A program made the translations under genes and the position numbers. Of a stretch of DNA of 23,933 nucleotides, positions 6,114-16,156 are shown in pieces. Within the stretch, counting starts at the first letter, position 1. Every line of letters begins with the position of its first letter. The notes under the pieces are model-generated. The model saw nothing but the letters and a program-made list of their open reading frames with translations, did no database searches and was not told where the DNA came from. Origin of the DNA: a virus; the IMG/VR virus record IMGVR_UViG_3300008114_000321, positions 1 through 23,933 of that record, one strand, 5' to 3'.

Positions 6114-7291
6114 TAACCCTCACACAGCCATCAATCAGCATACTTCCTGCTTTCAATAGGATTAACTATCAGATAGTTTCTACCAATGCCACAGAGGTAG
6201 GATTCAAGTATGTAGTCAAGGTCTACAATTCAGCAAATGAGTTGATAACTACTGCCTACTATGACAGCCCTGCTGATGCATCTGATCCTGTGGAATTTGA
6301 TGTATCAAAATTTGTTTCTACCCAATTCGAATACACCAAGGGATTCTATGAGACTGCGACATCTTCAAACAGCACAAATATTCTGAAGGGCTTCTACCTG
6401 AAGTGCTATGAGTACTATGAGGTGGGAGGGGAATTTGTGATAGTCCTTGCATCTGAGGTAATATCCTCCACCAAATATGCCCTTGCAGGGGCTTTGCCTT
6501 TGCTAGAATTGGATGATTGGTATGCTGATGTGAACCTATACAATGGATCAAGCAATACTACCTACAAGCCTTTGACAGCATGGGATACTATCAAGGTCAG
6601 AGAATCAGATGCCCAAGTATTTGGATTCATAAACACAGGATTTCTGACAAATGTAGAACTTCTTGTGACCTATAATAATGCCACTACACAGACCTACTTC
6701 ATAGCAAAGTCAGGGACTGTCTACCCAAATGTAAACTATTTTCAGATCACCCCTTTGACCTATGGAGGCAATGTAGCCTCTATTCAGTTATTTGTGAATT
6801 GGAATAACGGATCAGCAAGGAGGTATAAATTTGCTACCCTATACACTCAGGAATGTGGTAAGTTTGACCCTATGCGAATAGCCTACCTAAACAAGTACGG
6901 CACTTTTGATTTCTTCAATTTTGACCTAGTCAATAAGACTACTTTAAGCATTGAGAAGAAGGGCTATCAAAGGAATTATGATGGCAGCATCTATGAGGCG
7001 AATGGGGTAGTAGTAAAGAACACTAACCCTGTCTACTTCACAAAAGAGATGCAGTCATGGAAGATTATATCTGACTACCTAAATGATGCTCAAAGCGAAT
7101 TGATCAGGGAACTATATTCTTCACCTTTGGTCTATTTGAATCTTGTGAATGATAACTACATCAGGCCTTCATGGATTCCTGTGAAGCCAAATGCGACATC
7201 CTACGAGATCAAAAAGACTGCGACTGATAAACTATTCAACTTAGAATTAGACCTTGAATTTGGGCTTGAAAATAATCGACAGGTGATATGA
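6110..7291 (+). CDS. Tail structural protein, distal-tail-like, 393 aa
   Basis: The protein is beta-rich and of a kind common in Bacteroidetes phages. It opens ITLTQPSISILPAFNRINYQ. The middle has KYALAGALPLLELDDWYAD and ECGKFDPMRIAYLNKYGTFDFFNFDL, a block that recurs in this family. Cys and Trp are few. The position just upstream of a larger tail-tip protein and the fibre suggests a distal-tail or adaptor ring at the tail end, but this is inferred from order. ATGA joins it to both neighbours. No enzymatic motif was seen. Confidence 0.6.
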   Translation: MITLTQPSISILPAFNRINYQIVSTNATEVGFKYVVKVYNSANELITTAYYDSPADASDPVEFDVSKFVSTQFEYTKGFYETATSSNSTNILKGFYLKCYEYYEVGGEFVIVLASEVISSTKYALAGALPLLELDDWYADVNLYNGSSNTTYKPLTAWDTIKVRESDAQVFGFINTGFLTNVELLVTYNNATTQTYFIAKSGTVYPNVNYFQITPLTYGGNVASIQLFVNWNNGSARRYKFATLYTQECGKFDPMRIAYLNKYGTFDFFNFDLVNKTTLSIEKKGYQRNYDGSIYEANGVVVKNTNPVYFTKEMQSWKIISDYLNDAQSELIRELYSSPLVYLNLVNDNYIRPSWIPVKPNATSYEIKKTATDKLFNLELDLEFGLENNRQVI

Positions 7292-9465
7292 GTGCTAGAC
7301 TATTTGTAGAAGGGGTGGAGGTAGATACCCTAGGGAATATTGATGTAGAATTCACCTATTCGGTGGCTGATGTTACTGATATTGAAAGGAGAAACACATC
7401 CTATTCAAAGACTATCACGCTGCCATCAACTTCAAAGAATCAGGGGCTGTTCGGAAACATCTTTGATATTTCTGTATCAAATGACTACTACCCTATGGAT
7501 GTAAACATAGGGCAGAACTTCAACCCTGCAAAGCAAGCCAAAGCCCAAATCTTCCTAGATAATGTCAAGATATTTGATGGTGTCATCAGGATGATGAAAA
7601 TCAATAACATTTCAGGGAATATCCTATATGAGGTGAATGTCTTTGGAAGACTTCGGGATATCCTTCATGAACTAGGGGATAAGACATTAGCTGATCTTGA
7701 TTTTGATGACTATGACCATGTGTGGAATAAGGCAAATATTGAGGCATCATGGGCTAGGACTGAATATGTGGAAGGCGGTACAAACTATGTCTATCCTTTG
7801 GTGGATTATGGCATCAGTGTTGATGGGGTCACCTACCCTATTAGGAACTTCAAGCCTGCTGTATATGTATCAGAAATCCTGTCAAGAATATTTGATGAGG
7901 CAGGCTTCCAAATTACAGCACCAATATTCACATCCTTCTACTTCAAGAAGTTGATTCTAGTAACGGCAGAGAAGATGATCACAAAAGAATCTACTACCCT
8001 GCTAGATCAAACCCCTGTCCTGTATCAGCAGGAGGTAACTACTACACCTTCATTCTCCAGGCTGCTTGATTTCAGCAGTACTTTAGCAGCAGGTTTTTTG
8101 ATCCAAAATTCAGGCACTAGGTTCAGATGGAACAAAGCACAGAACCTGAATACAGGATTGAACTTGAATCTTAGGCTGTCATTTGAATCACTAGAAGCAT
8201 TCACAGAAAATACATGGACTGTATCTGTGCTGAAAAATGGGTCACCTATTTTGACTTCTACTAGAACTGCTTCCTTAATTTCAGCAGGTCAGTTCTACTA
8301 TTGGAATGTGGAGATTTCAGGTGGAATAGACCTTGCTTTGAATGACTACTTTGAGGTCAGACTCACAGGTCAGGCACTAGGCAATGTAGGCTACAATCCG
8401 AACATTCAGTCAGAGGTAGTGATAGCACCTATAGGATCACTGAAGATAGGGAACACAGTACCTGTGGCAGTGGAACTTGAAGAAGGGGACACCATGAAAA
8501 TAGAATACACCTTGCCAAAGTCAATGAAGCAGAGGGATTTCTTGAAGTCAATCATTTCAATGTATAACCTGTATATAACACAGGACAGGCTTCGGACAAA
8601 TGTCCTAGAGATTATCCCCTACAATGAATTCTACCAAACCTTCAAGGATGAAGCCCTAGATTGGAGTGAAAAACTAGATGTAGGTCAAGAGATCAGCATC
8701 ACACCTTTGAGTGAATTATCAGCCAAAGAATACAGGCTAGCATTTGATAATGATCAGGACTATTGGTCTGAATTCTACAGGACTAAATTCAATCAGGTCT
8801 ATGGGGAATCAAGAACCATCATTGACAATGATTTCATTTTAGACACAAAGACTGTCAAGGTGATCTTTGCACCACCTGTGATGAGGGAAGAAGTAGCAGG
8901 CAGAATCATGATCCACCTGTACAAGGTAGAAAATGGTGTGAAAATCCCTGATAACTTCAAGCCAAGGATAGCCTACTTCCTTCCAGGTGTGACTACTACT
9001 TCATGGAATATCCAATATGCAGCAGGGAATACAGCATACAATACCTACCCCTATGCAGGTCACTTGGATAGTCCTACAGAGCCTTCAAATGATGTGCTGT
9101 TTGCTGCACCTAGAGAGGTCTATTTCTCTATTGGTGTCTACCCTCAGAATAGTAACCTGTACACAGAATATTATCAGGGACTGATTGATTCAATAGGGGA
9201 CAGGAACAGCAGGCTTCTTGAAGGGTATTTCTACCTAACACCTACAGATATCATGAACTTGGATTTTCGCAAGATCATCAAAGTAGGGAATCACTACTTT
9301 CAACTTGAAAAGGTGGATAAATACAATCCGATAGCAAATGGATTAAGCTATGTTTCATTGTTTAAGATACTTGGGAACATCAGCCCTGTGGACTATGACT
9401 TCATCCTTCTTGAGAATGATGCCTATATGCTACAGGAAAACGGAGTAAATAGATTTTATATTTAA
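7288..9465 (+). CDS. Tail-tip / baseplate hub-like structural protein, 725 aa
   Basis: The N-terminus reads LFVEGVEVDTLGNIDVEFTYSV and then DIERRNTSYSKTITLPST, a start shared by large tail proteins of Bacteroidetes phages. A Tyr/Phe-rich beta body follows (NVFGRLRDILHELGDKTLAD, MSYN-like blocks), and the C-terminus reads KIIKVGNHYFQLEKVDKYNP. Length and position between the distal-tail-like gene and the fibre fit the hub (Tal-like) protein that links the tube to the receptor-binding fibre. No lysozyme or peptidase motif is visible. A role in host-surface contact is inferred. Confidence 0.6.
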   Translation: MSARLFVEGVEVDTLGNIDVEFTYSVADVTDIERRNTSYSKTITLPSTSKNQGLFGNIFDISVSNDYYPMDVNIGQNFNPAKQAKAQIFLDNVKIFDGVIRMMKINNISGNILYEVNVFGRLRDILHELGDKTLADLDFDDYDHVWNKANIEASWARTEYVEGGTNYVYPLVDYGISVDGVTYPIRNFKPAVYVSEILSRIFDEAGFQITAPIFTSFYFKKLILVTAEKMITKESTTLLDQTPVLYQQEVTTTPSFSRLLDFSSTLAAGFLIQNSGTRFRWNKAQNLNTGLNLNLRLSFESLEAFTENTWTVSVLKNGSPILTSTRTASLISAGQFYYWNVEISGGIDLALNDYFEVRLTGQALGNVGYNPNIQSEVVIAPIGSLKIGNTVPVAVELEEGDTMKIEYTLPKSMKQRDFLKSIISMYNLYITQDRLRTNVLEIIPYNEFYQTFKDEALDWSEKLDVGQEISITPLSELSAKEYRLAFDNDQDYWSEFYRTKFNQVYGESRTIIDNDFILDTKTVKVIFAPPVMREEVAGRIMIHLYKVENGVKIPDNFKPRIAYFLPGVTTTSWNIQYAAGNTAYNTYPYAGHLDSPTEPSNDVLFAAPREVYFSIGVYPQNSNLYTEYYQGLIDSIGDRNSRLLEGYFYLTPTDIMNLDFRKIIKVGNHYFQLEKVDKYNPIANGLSYVSLFKILGNISPVDYDFILLENDAYMLQENGVNRFYI

Positions 9466-9470
9466 GAATT

Positions 9471-12400
9471 ATGGCAGATAAGAGAATTAGTCAGTTAGTT
9501 GAAAGGGTAAACATTGCGAATAATGATGTCCTTCCTATAGTAGCAAGCGGTGCTACCACCACAAACAAGGTCACTGTATCAACCCTTCAGGATTGGATGC
9601 AAAGCAACCTAGATGTAGGGGTCACTTCTGTAGGTCTATCTATGCCTTCAGCCTTTGTGGTATCCAATAGCCCTGTGACTGCAAGCGGTAATATTAGCGT
9701 GACAGGTGCAGGGACAGTATCCCAATACATCAGGGGAGATGGTTCTTTGGCTGACTTCCCTTCAGGAGGTGGAGGTGGTGGTTCATCTGTTAACTACTAC
9801 CTAAATGGGTCAGTATCTCAGGGAACTATAGGAGGGATTGCCTACAAAGAGATGAATAGAGTTCCTGTACTAGGTGCGGGTACTGACTTTGTAGCTATTG
9901 CAGATGGATACCTTGCTTCATTCATTACAGATGCAGGAGACCCTGCTTTGCTTGAAATCCCTGCGGGGAATTGGAATTTTGAAACTTACTTTTCTGCTTC
10001 TTCAGGTGGGGGAACTCCTTCCTTCTATGTGGAACTTTACAAGGTAGATTCAGGTGGTACTGCCACCTTGATAGCATCTAATTCGGGAACACCTGAACTG
10101 ATTGCATTTGGCACTACAATCACCCCATATTTTTCTACTTTGGCAGTACCTACTACTAGCCTAGCTATAACAGATAGACTAGCACTTCGGTACTATGTGG
10201 CAAGGTCAGGCAGAACTATCACTTTGCATACAGAGAATAGTCACCTTTGCCAAATCATCACCACATTCACCACAGGCTTGACTGCCTTGAATGGGTTGAC
10301 TGCACAGGTGCAGAACTTCGCCACAGGCACAAGCGGTAATGACTTCGGGATTAGCAGTTCTGTAAGCACCCACACCTTCAATCTTCCTACGGCAAGTGCT
10401 TCAAATCGGGGTGCTTTAAGTAGTGCGGATTGGATTACTTTCAATTCTAAGCAGCCTGCGGGAAACTATGTAACTACGGATACAAGTCAATCAATAACTG
10501 CAAATAAATCATTTACAGTAGGATTCAATCTTGGTTCTGAAGGTAGCGGGAATCAGCCTTCTTTCTTTAGAAATACAAGCAGTCTTTATTCAGGTTCTGC
10601 AAGTTCAAATATATTTGGTTTTAATAATCAAAATAATATTTATTTCGGAAAAGGTTCAGTCAATGGAGGTGTACTTCAATGGAACAATGCAGCGGTAAGA
10701 TATTATACTTTGCCAAATTCAGATGGAACTTTGGCTTTAACTTCTGATTTAGCTGCATACCTTCCCTTGACAGGTGGAACTTTATCAAACACACTATTTG
10801 GGACTACTTCTATTTTTGGTTCAGCCTTTGCATCTAATCAAACAAGCAAAATAGGTATAGGCTTTGAATCAGGTTATGGAAAAATTAATTCATGGGGTGC
10901 AGATACTTCTACTTATGGTGGATTAAGTTTTGAAATTAGCAAGTCAAATGGAGATACCTATCAAGCATTAAGAATTAACCCTGATGGAACTCTTTATGCT
11001 TCTGCAGGTGGTTATTATGGGCTTATTGATGCAGCATTTCTTAAAGTAGGAAGTGCAACAGCATTTTCGCAAGTATTAACACCCCCTGTGGCAAAGTTTG
11101 TAAACTCTGCAAATAATTTTGTGAAGATTGCACTTGGTCAAGGGGAAACAAATCCAAATTTTAATGACTACTATGGAATTATTGCACTAGACAATAGTAC
11201 AACCCTAGCAAATAATAAATTAAGGTTTTATCTAGGTTATGATGATGCTGCTACTCCAGGGCATTCAAATGACCAACTAGTAATTCAGGGTGATGGGAAT
11301 GTTGGAATTGGAACTGCCACCCCTAGTGCTAAACTTCATGTAATGGGCAATGCTACTTTGACAGGTGCTTTGAGCGGGACTAGTGCTAGTTTTAGCGGGA
11401 ATGTTGCAGTAGGAACAAATAGTTATACTGTATCTTCAGGATATACAGGTGTAGGCATTAATAATGCTACAAATGGAGGTCTTTTAGATTTGCTTTTAAA
11501 TGATGTAAAAAAAGGAGAATTATATATTACTTCTACATCCTTTAATATGTATGGATTTGCAGGCGTTGGTCTTAATTTAACTGTCGATAATAATTCAAGC
11601 AAAGGTTTATCTATTGCTACCACAGGAGCAGCGACCTTCAGCAGTAGTGTGAGTGTGAAAAGCCCATCAAATTCACAAAGTTCTTTTGTTGCTAATTATA
11701 GCGGAGGAACTCAAATGATGCAATTATATGAGAAGCCTAGTGGTAGTGATGTAGAACTAAATTTAAGAAATTCAGTAGGAACTGCGGTTGTAAGACTTGA
11801 CACAAACGGAAATTCTTATTTTACAGGAGGCAATGTAGGCATAGGCACTGCTTCGCCAGACCAAAAACTGCAAGTTGATGGAAACATAAGTCTAGGAAGG
11901 TTTAATGTTGGTTCTAGTAGGTATGTAGGATTAACAAATGGAGGAGGTGGATTTGGAGATAGCAGTGGTTCGCACATTGAATTTACATCTAGTTCATCCA
12001 CAAATGGAATTAATTTCTATACTTATAACGGCACTACTTACTCTGAAAAGATGCGAATCACTTCGGGGGGGTACTTGAAGGCTAGTAATAATGGGAATTA
12101 TGTAAATGCAACAGCATCATATCACGAATTAAATAATAACTCAGATGCAAGAGTAGCTATTTTAACAAATAGGTCAACGACATTAACAGGGCAAAATGGA
12201 ATAATGGTTTATTTCAATAATGCTGCACCAAATAATACTACATCAAGTTTTATTGCTTGTGAAGATTCTTCAAATTTAAAATTTATTGTTTATTCAAATG
12301 GAAATGTTCAAAATACTAACAATTCCTATGGGGCAATATCTGATGCCAAATTGAAGGAGAATATTGAAGATGCTTCCCCAAAACTAGATGACTTGATGAA

Positions 12401-12734
12401 GGTCAAGGTCAGAAACTACAATTTGATAGGTGATGACAAAAAGCAAATAGGGGTAATTGCTCAAGAATTGGAAGAGGTATTCCCTGCCATGATTGATGAA
12501 TCGGAGGACTATGAAGAGGTGGAAGTTCCACAGGTAGATGAAGAAGGAAATGAGATTCTAAATGAAGAAGGGGAAGTAGTAATTACCAAGGAGAGAGTAA
12601 GCAAAGGTACTACCACAAAGTCCGTAAAATATTCGGTATTCGTGCCTATGCTTATCAAGGCAATGCAAGAACAGCAGGAGCAAATCAAAGAACTTAAAAT
12701 AGAAATCGATTCACTTAAAAACCAAATGCAATGA
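9471..12734 (+). CDS. Tail fibre with C-terminal S74 self-cleaving chaperone domain
   Basis: The 1087-residue protein has an N-terminal attachment part (MADKRISQLVERVNIANNDV and a 'VLPIVA' segment, then VSQYIRGDGSLADFPSGGGGGGSS, a Gly linker near residue 105). A long repetitive shaft follows, containing two copies of NVGIGTxxPxxKLxVxGN at about 608-626 and 788-806. The C-terminus is an intramolecular chaperone of the peptidase S74 family: AISDAKLKENIEDASPKLDD, then IGVIAQELEEVFPAMID, with a terminal coiled coil. In this family the chain cuts itself just before the conserved Ser, here Ser957, releasing about 131 residues after trimer folding. Codons from about 10480 to 12340 are more AT-rich than both ends, pointing to exchange of the receptor-binding shaft. 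Confidence 0.9.
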   Translation: MADKRISQLVERVNIANNDVLPIVASGATTTNKVTVSTLQDWMQSNLDVGVTSVGLSMPSAFVVSNSPVTASGNISVTGAGTVSQYIRGDGSLADFPSGGGGGGSSVNYYLNGSVSQGTIGGIAYKEMNRVPVLGAGTDFVAIADGYLASFITDAGDPALLEIPAGNWNFETYFSASSGGGTPSFYVELYKVDSGGTATLIASNSGTPELIAFGTTITPYFSTLAVPTTSLAITDRLALRYYVARSGRTITLHTENSHLCQIITTFTTGLTALNGLTAQVQNFATGTSGNDFGISSSVSTHTFNLPTASASNRGALSSADWITFNSKQPAGNYVTTDTSQSITANKSFTVGFNLGSEGSGNQPSFFRNTSSLYSGSASSNIFGFNNQNNIYFGKGSVNGGVLQWNNAAVRYYTLPNSDGTLALTSDLAAYLPLTGGTLSNTLFGTTSIFGSAFASNQTSKIGIGFESGYGKINSWGADTSTYGGLSFEISKSNGDTYQALRINPDGTLYASAGGYYGLIDAAFLKVGSATAFSQVLTPPVAKFVNSANNFVKIALGQGETNPNFNDYYGIIALDNSTTLANNKLRFYLGYDDAATPGHSNDQLVIQGDGNVGIGTATPSAKLHVMGNATLTGALSGTSASFSGNVAVGTNSYTVSSGYTGVGINNATNGGLLDLLLNDVKKGELYITSTSFNMYGFAGVGLNLTVDNNSSKGLSIATTGAATFSSSVSVKSPSNSQSSFVANYSGGTQMMQLYEKPSGSDVELNLRNSVGTAVVRLDTNGNSYFTGGNVGIGTASPDQKLQVDGNISLGRFNVGSSRYVGLTNGGGGFGDSSGSHIEFTSSSSTNGINFYTYNGTTYSEKMRITSGGYLKASNNGNYVNATASYHELNNNSDARVAILTNRSTTLTGQNGIMVYFNNAAPNNTTSSFIACEDSSNLKFIVYSNGNVQNTNNSYGAISDAKLKENIEDASPKLDDLMKVKVRNYNLIGDDKKQIGVIAQELEEVFPAMIDESEDYEEVEVPQVDEEGNEILNEEGEVVITKERVSKGTTTKSVKYSVFVPMLIKAMQEQQEQIKELKIEIDSLKNQMQ

Positions 12735-12871
12735 AAATCACACTAACAGAAGAACAAATCAAAATGCTAGAAGCATGGGCACAGGAACTGCCTACAAAGT
12801 ACGGGATGTCCTTCATCCAATTCCTAGCACAGCAAGTGCAGGAGCAGAACCCGAAGGAAGAAGCAGAATAG
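12731..12871 (+). CDS. Small protein, 46 aa, after the fibre
   Basis: An ATG at 12731 sits inside the fibre's terminal TGA (ATGA) and opens 46 codons ending at TAG 12869-12871. The protein reads MKITLTEEQIKMLEAWAQEL, then a short Pro-rich link, then FIQFLAQQVQEQ, with an acidic end. It is probably two helices. The coupled start and family-like opening make it a likely real gene. It might be a fibre-associated or tail assembly accessory protein, but this is a guess from position. Confidence 0.6.
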   Translation: MKITLTEEQIKMLEAWAQELPTKYGMSFIQFLAQQVQEQNPKEEAE

Positions 12872-12878
12872 TACAAAT

Positions 12879-12899
12879 GGGGAATCAAATCGATTCCCC
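12879..12899 (+). terminator. Hairpin terminator after the fibre operon
   Basis: GGGGAATC pairs with GATTCCCC (eight bases) around a five-base loop (AAATC). TAAATTTTAAAA follows, which is U-rich enough for termination. It lies between the 46-residue gene and the tape measure gene and shares the GGGGA/TCCCC stem base with the hairpins at 1951 and 17749. Confidence 0.6.
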
Positions 12900-12920
12900 T
12901 AAATTTTAAAACTTACACCA

Positions 12921-15104
12921 ATGGCTGAAGAAAATAAGATAATCCTAGATGCTGATGTCAAACCCTTAAAGAAGCAACTAAGGGAAGCGACTCAAGAACT
13001 CCAAGTAGCAAGGCAGAGATTCGGTGAATTCTCCACAGAGGCTGTCAATGCTGCACAGAAGGTAGCTTTGATCAGGGATGAGATTGAGGATGCCAATGAA
13101 TCGGCACAGCTATTTGATCCAGGGAAGAGATTTCAGGCATTGACTACGGCAGCCTCCACAGCAGCAGGGGGAATAGCAGCAGTTCAGGGGGCTATGGCCT
13201 TATTCGGTGGGGAATCACAGGAAGTAGAAAAGGCACTCCTGAAAGTTCAGTCAGCCATGGCACTTTCTCAGGGGCTTTCCCAACTCAAAGACATCAGCAA
13301 AGTAGGGGCTCAGTTAAAGACCACCTTCATAGGATTGACCACAGGTGTCAACGGATTCAAGAAGGCTTTAATTGCTACAGGAATCGGTGCTTTGGTGGTA
13401 GCTGTGGGGCTATTGGTGACCTATTGGGAAGACATCTTAGGTCTAGTGAATGGTGTAGGCAGTGAACAAAAGAAACTCAATGAAGCCACCCAAAAAGACC
13501 TAGAAGCAAACAAGGAAAAACTTGATGCCATAGATGGTCAGGCGAATCAATTAAAACTTCAAGGAAAGTCTGAAGAAGAAATCCTGAAGATGAAGATAGC
13601 CCAAACAGATGAGGCTATTAAGGCAGCAGAGATCAACCTACAGAATGCTGAAGCTACCAAGCAGGCACAGGTAGAAGCATCAATGCGGAACAAAGCTATC
13701 CTTCAGGGATTGATTGCAATGGTGACAGCACCAATCACAGCAGTCCTAGCAGGTATTGATTTGATAGGTAAGGCAGTAGGGCAGAATTTCAATCTTGCAG
13801 AAGGCTTCACAGGTGGAATAGCTGAAATGGTATTTGATCCTGAAGCAGTAGCAGAAGAAGGTGATAAGACTATCAAGGAAGCACAAGCCCAACTCAATCA
13901 ACTAAAGGAAAAAAGGGCAGGATTTGAATTGTCTGTTTTGGATGGTCAGAAAGCAGCAGGTGAAAAGGCAGCAGCAGAAAGGGAAAAGCAGAACCAAAAG
14001 GAGCAGGAAGCACTAGCCATCTTGAATGATGCTAGAACAAAGATGCTAGACAAACAGAAGCAAGAAGAAGAGGCAGTAGAAAAGGCCTATTCTGAGAAGT
14101 TCCTAAAGTTGAAAGAGGCAGGGATTGAAGATGATGGCATCCTAGAAGCATCCAAGCAGAAGGAACTCCAAGACATCAAAGATAAATATCAGAAGGAAGA
14201 GGCAGACAAAGAAGAGGCATTTCAAAAACAGCTAAATGAGATCAGAACACAGGTCAGATTAGAAGGCATCAAGGATGAAAATGAGAAAGCTAGGGAGCAG
14301 ATTTTGCTAGAATATGAAAAGCAAAGATTAGAGATATTTGAGAATGAAAAACTGACAGCAGAGCAGAAGACAGCCCTAGCCCTAGAACTAGCAACACAGG
14401 AACAGCAGGCACTAGCAGCACTTCAGTTGACTATTGATCAGCAGGCAGCAGCAGAAGACCTAGCAGAACTTGAAAGGGAGATGGCACAGGCTGACCTATC
14501 CTTCCAAATTCAAAGGAATCTTCTTGATCAGAAAGAAGCACTTTTGACTGAGCAGCTAGAAGCAGGACTTATCACAGAAAAAGCCTACACAGAAGCCATC
14601 AGGGAGAATGTAGATGCAAGGATAGAACTCGATAAGAAAAAGCTAGAAAATGCTGCTAGGGTTTCAGGACTTCTTGCAGGTGTGGCTGATTTGGTGGGTA
14701 AGAATACAGCAGCGGGAAAGGCTACGGCAATAGCTGCTACTACTATTGACACCTATCTAGGGGCACAGAAAGCCTATACTTCACAGCTAATTCCAGGTGA
14801 TCCATCTTCACCTATCAGGGCTGCACTTGCTGCTGCCTTGGCTGTGGCAGGTGGTATAAAGAATGTTAGGGCTATTGCAAAGACACAAGTCCCAGGTGGG
14901 AAAGGTGGAGGAGCATCTGCCCCTGATGTATCTGCATCAGCACCACAGACTGCTTCAGCAGTTCCTACTGTTGGGAATAGTCCTGTGACAGCACTAGGTC
15001 AGGTGATGAATAATCAGCCACCACTCAGAGCCTATGTAGTGGAAAGCGAAGTGACAGGAACTCAGAAGCGTGTGGCAGATATTGAACGCAGGGCAGGATT
15101 TTAA
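12921..15104 (+). CDS. Tape measure protein
   Basis: The 727-residue protein has a helical N-terminus (LDADVKPLKKQLREATQELQ and similar heptads). Two hydrophobic stretches follow at about 149-175 (ALIATGIGALVVAVGLLVTYWEDILG) and about 255-285 (AILQGLIAMVTAPITAVLAGID). A long Gln/Glu/Lys/Ala-rich coiled-coil region spans about 340-600. The C-terminus has a conserved-looking AGKATAIAATTIDTYLGAQKAY and a Gly/Ala/Pro end. This layout is that of tape measure proteins, which set tail length and are ejected with DNA. By the usual rule of about 0.15 nm per residue, it suggests a tail near 110 nm. It lies after the fibre rather than next to the chaperone, an unusual order. Confidence 0.85.
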   Translation: MAEENKIILDADVKPLKKQLREATQELQVARQRFGEFSTEAVNAAQKVALIRDEIEDANESAQLFDPGKRFQALTTAASTAAGGIAAVQGAMALFGGESQEVEKALLKVQSAMALSQGLSQLKDISKVGAQLKTTFIGLTTGVNGFKKALIATGIGALVVAVGLLVTYWEDILGLVNGVGSEQKKLNEATQKDLEANKEKLDAIDGQANQLKLQGKSEEEILKMKIAQTDEAIKAAEINLQNAEATKQAQVEASMRNKAILQGLIAMVTAPITAVLAGIDLIGKAVGQNFNLAEGFTGGIAEMVFDPEAVAEEGDKTIKEAQAQLNQLKEKRAGFELSVLDGQKAAGEKAAAEREKQNQKEQEALAILNDARTKMLDKQKQEEEAVEKAYSEKFLKLKEAGIEDDGILEASKQKELQDIKDKYQKEEADKEEAFQKQLNEIRTQVRLEGIKDENEKAREQILLEYEKQRLEIFENEKLTAEQKTALALELATQEQQALAALQLTIDQQAAAEDLAELEREMAQADLSFQIQRNLLDQKEALLTEQLEAGLITEKAYTEAIRENVDARIELDKKKLENAARVSGLLAGVADLVGKNTAAGKATAIAATTIDTYLGAQKAYTSQLIPGDPSSPIRAALAAALAVAGGIKNVRAIAKTQVPGGKGGGASAPDVSASAPQTASAVPTVGNSPVTALGQVMNNQPPLRAYVVESEVTGTQKRVADIERRAGF

Positions 15105-15115
15105 TACTTAAAGAC

Positions 15116-16156
15116 ATGGATAAGAAAATACCACTTTATCAAATGATGATAGGGGATGCTATTGAGGATGATGAAGAAGTTGACTTCATTGCCTTGGTTG
15201 AATACCCTGCAATTCAGAAAAACTTTCTTGCTTTCAAGGATCAATTTGTAGAGCCTACAGCAAACGAATCAAAAGAAGAATTCCTTCCTAGATGCATTGA
15301 ATATGTAATCAATGAAGGTAAGGAATCAGAGCAGGCTGTGGCTATTTGCTCAAATCTTTGGGAAGGTAGATTTCAGGAGGATTCCTATAATGACTACCCA
15401 CAATCAGCAAAGGACAATGCTGAAAGAGGAATCCGTTTGAATGAGGAACTAGGCAATAAATGTGCTACTCAGGTAGGGAAGGTCAGAGCGACTCAGATAA
15501 TGAAAGGAGAACCACTTTCTAGGGAGACCATCCGTAGGACTTATTCCTACCTAAGTAGGGCAGCGGAGTACTACAAGCCTGAAGACACAGAAGCCTGTGG
15601 GACTATCTCCTATCTTTTATGGGGTGGTGAGCCTATGCTCAGATGGGCAGAAAGCAAGATGAATCAGGAAGATTTTCATGCTGTAGGATTTAACAAATTC
15701 AACATTCAAAACCCTGAGCAGCGGATCGTGACAGGTGCTTTGATGATTGCAGATTTGCCAATCTACAGAAGGGATGGGGATGAGGAGTACTATGTGACCT
15801 TTTCTGCTGCTGAGATCAAGAAGATAGTGCAGCGTTTCTTCAAGAAGGGCTATCAATCTAGGGTAAATGTAGAACACTCTACACCTGTAGATGGGGTCTT
15901 CATGTTTGAATCCTACATCATTGACAGGGAGAAAGGAATCATGCCACCTAATGGATTTGAAGAAGTCTCTGATGGGTCATGGTTTGGATCATTCAAAGTA
16001 GAGAATGAGAAGATATGGGAAGAGGTGAAGGCAGGGACTTTCAAAGGCTTTTCTGTGGAGGGGCTTTTCAGATATGAGAAGACAAACAAAGTGATCACAG
16101 AGGAGGAGCAAATCATGTCACAAATTTTCAAAATATTGAGTCAAATTGAACATTAA
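15116..16156 (+). CDS. XkdF-type capsid protease with two extra N-terminal modules
   Basis: The 346-residue protein has three recognisable parts. Residues about 50-85 (EEFLPRCIEYVINEG, QAVAICSNLWEG) match a short Cys-containing motif seen in phage proteases and portals. Residues about 97-182 (SAKDNAERGIRLNEELG, then ISYLLWGGEPMLRWAE) match a helical module with a characteristic LLWGG ending. Residues about 202-340 match the XkdF putative serine protease (VTGALMIADLPIYR, VNVEHSTPVDG with His254, FKGFSVEGLF with Ser313). His254 and Ser313 are the likely catalytic pair. Its place before scaffold and capsid genes is that of prohead proteases, which process capsid precursors. The fusion is longer than a basic XkdF protein. 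Confidence 0.75.
   Translation: MDKKIPLYQMMIGDAIEDDEEVDFIALVEYPAIQKNFLAFKDQFVEPTANESKEEFLPRCIEYVINEGKESEQAVAICSNLWEGRFQEDSYNDYPQSAKDNAERGIRLNEELGNKCATQVGKVRATQIMKGEPLSRETIRRTYSYLSRAAEYYKPEDTEACGTISYLLWGGEPMLRWAESKMNQEDFHAVGFNKFNIQNPEQRIVTGALMIADLPIYRRDGDEEYYVTFSAAEIKKIVQRFFKKGYQSRVNVEHSTPVDGVFMFESYIIDREKGIMPPNGFEEVSDGSWFGSFKVENEKIWEEVKAGTFKGFSVEGLFRYEKTNKVITEEEQIMSQIFKILSQIEH

Noticed and set aside
7697-7954. Open frame inside the 725-residue tail protein
   Set aside because: It is out of frame within a well-supported gene and has a Met-rich, low-information translation.
11290-11900. Possible duplicated DNA in the fibre (two NVGIGT blocks)
   Set aside because: The protein blocks are similar but the DNA has diverged, and such repeats are normal in fibre shafts; it is not a recent duplication.
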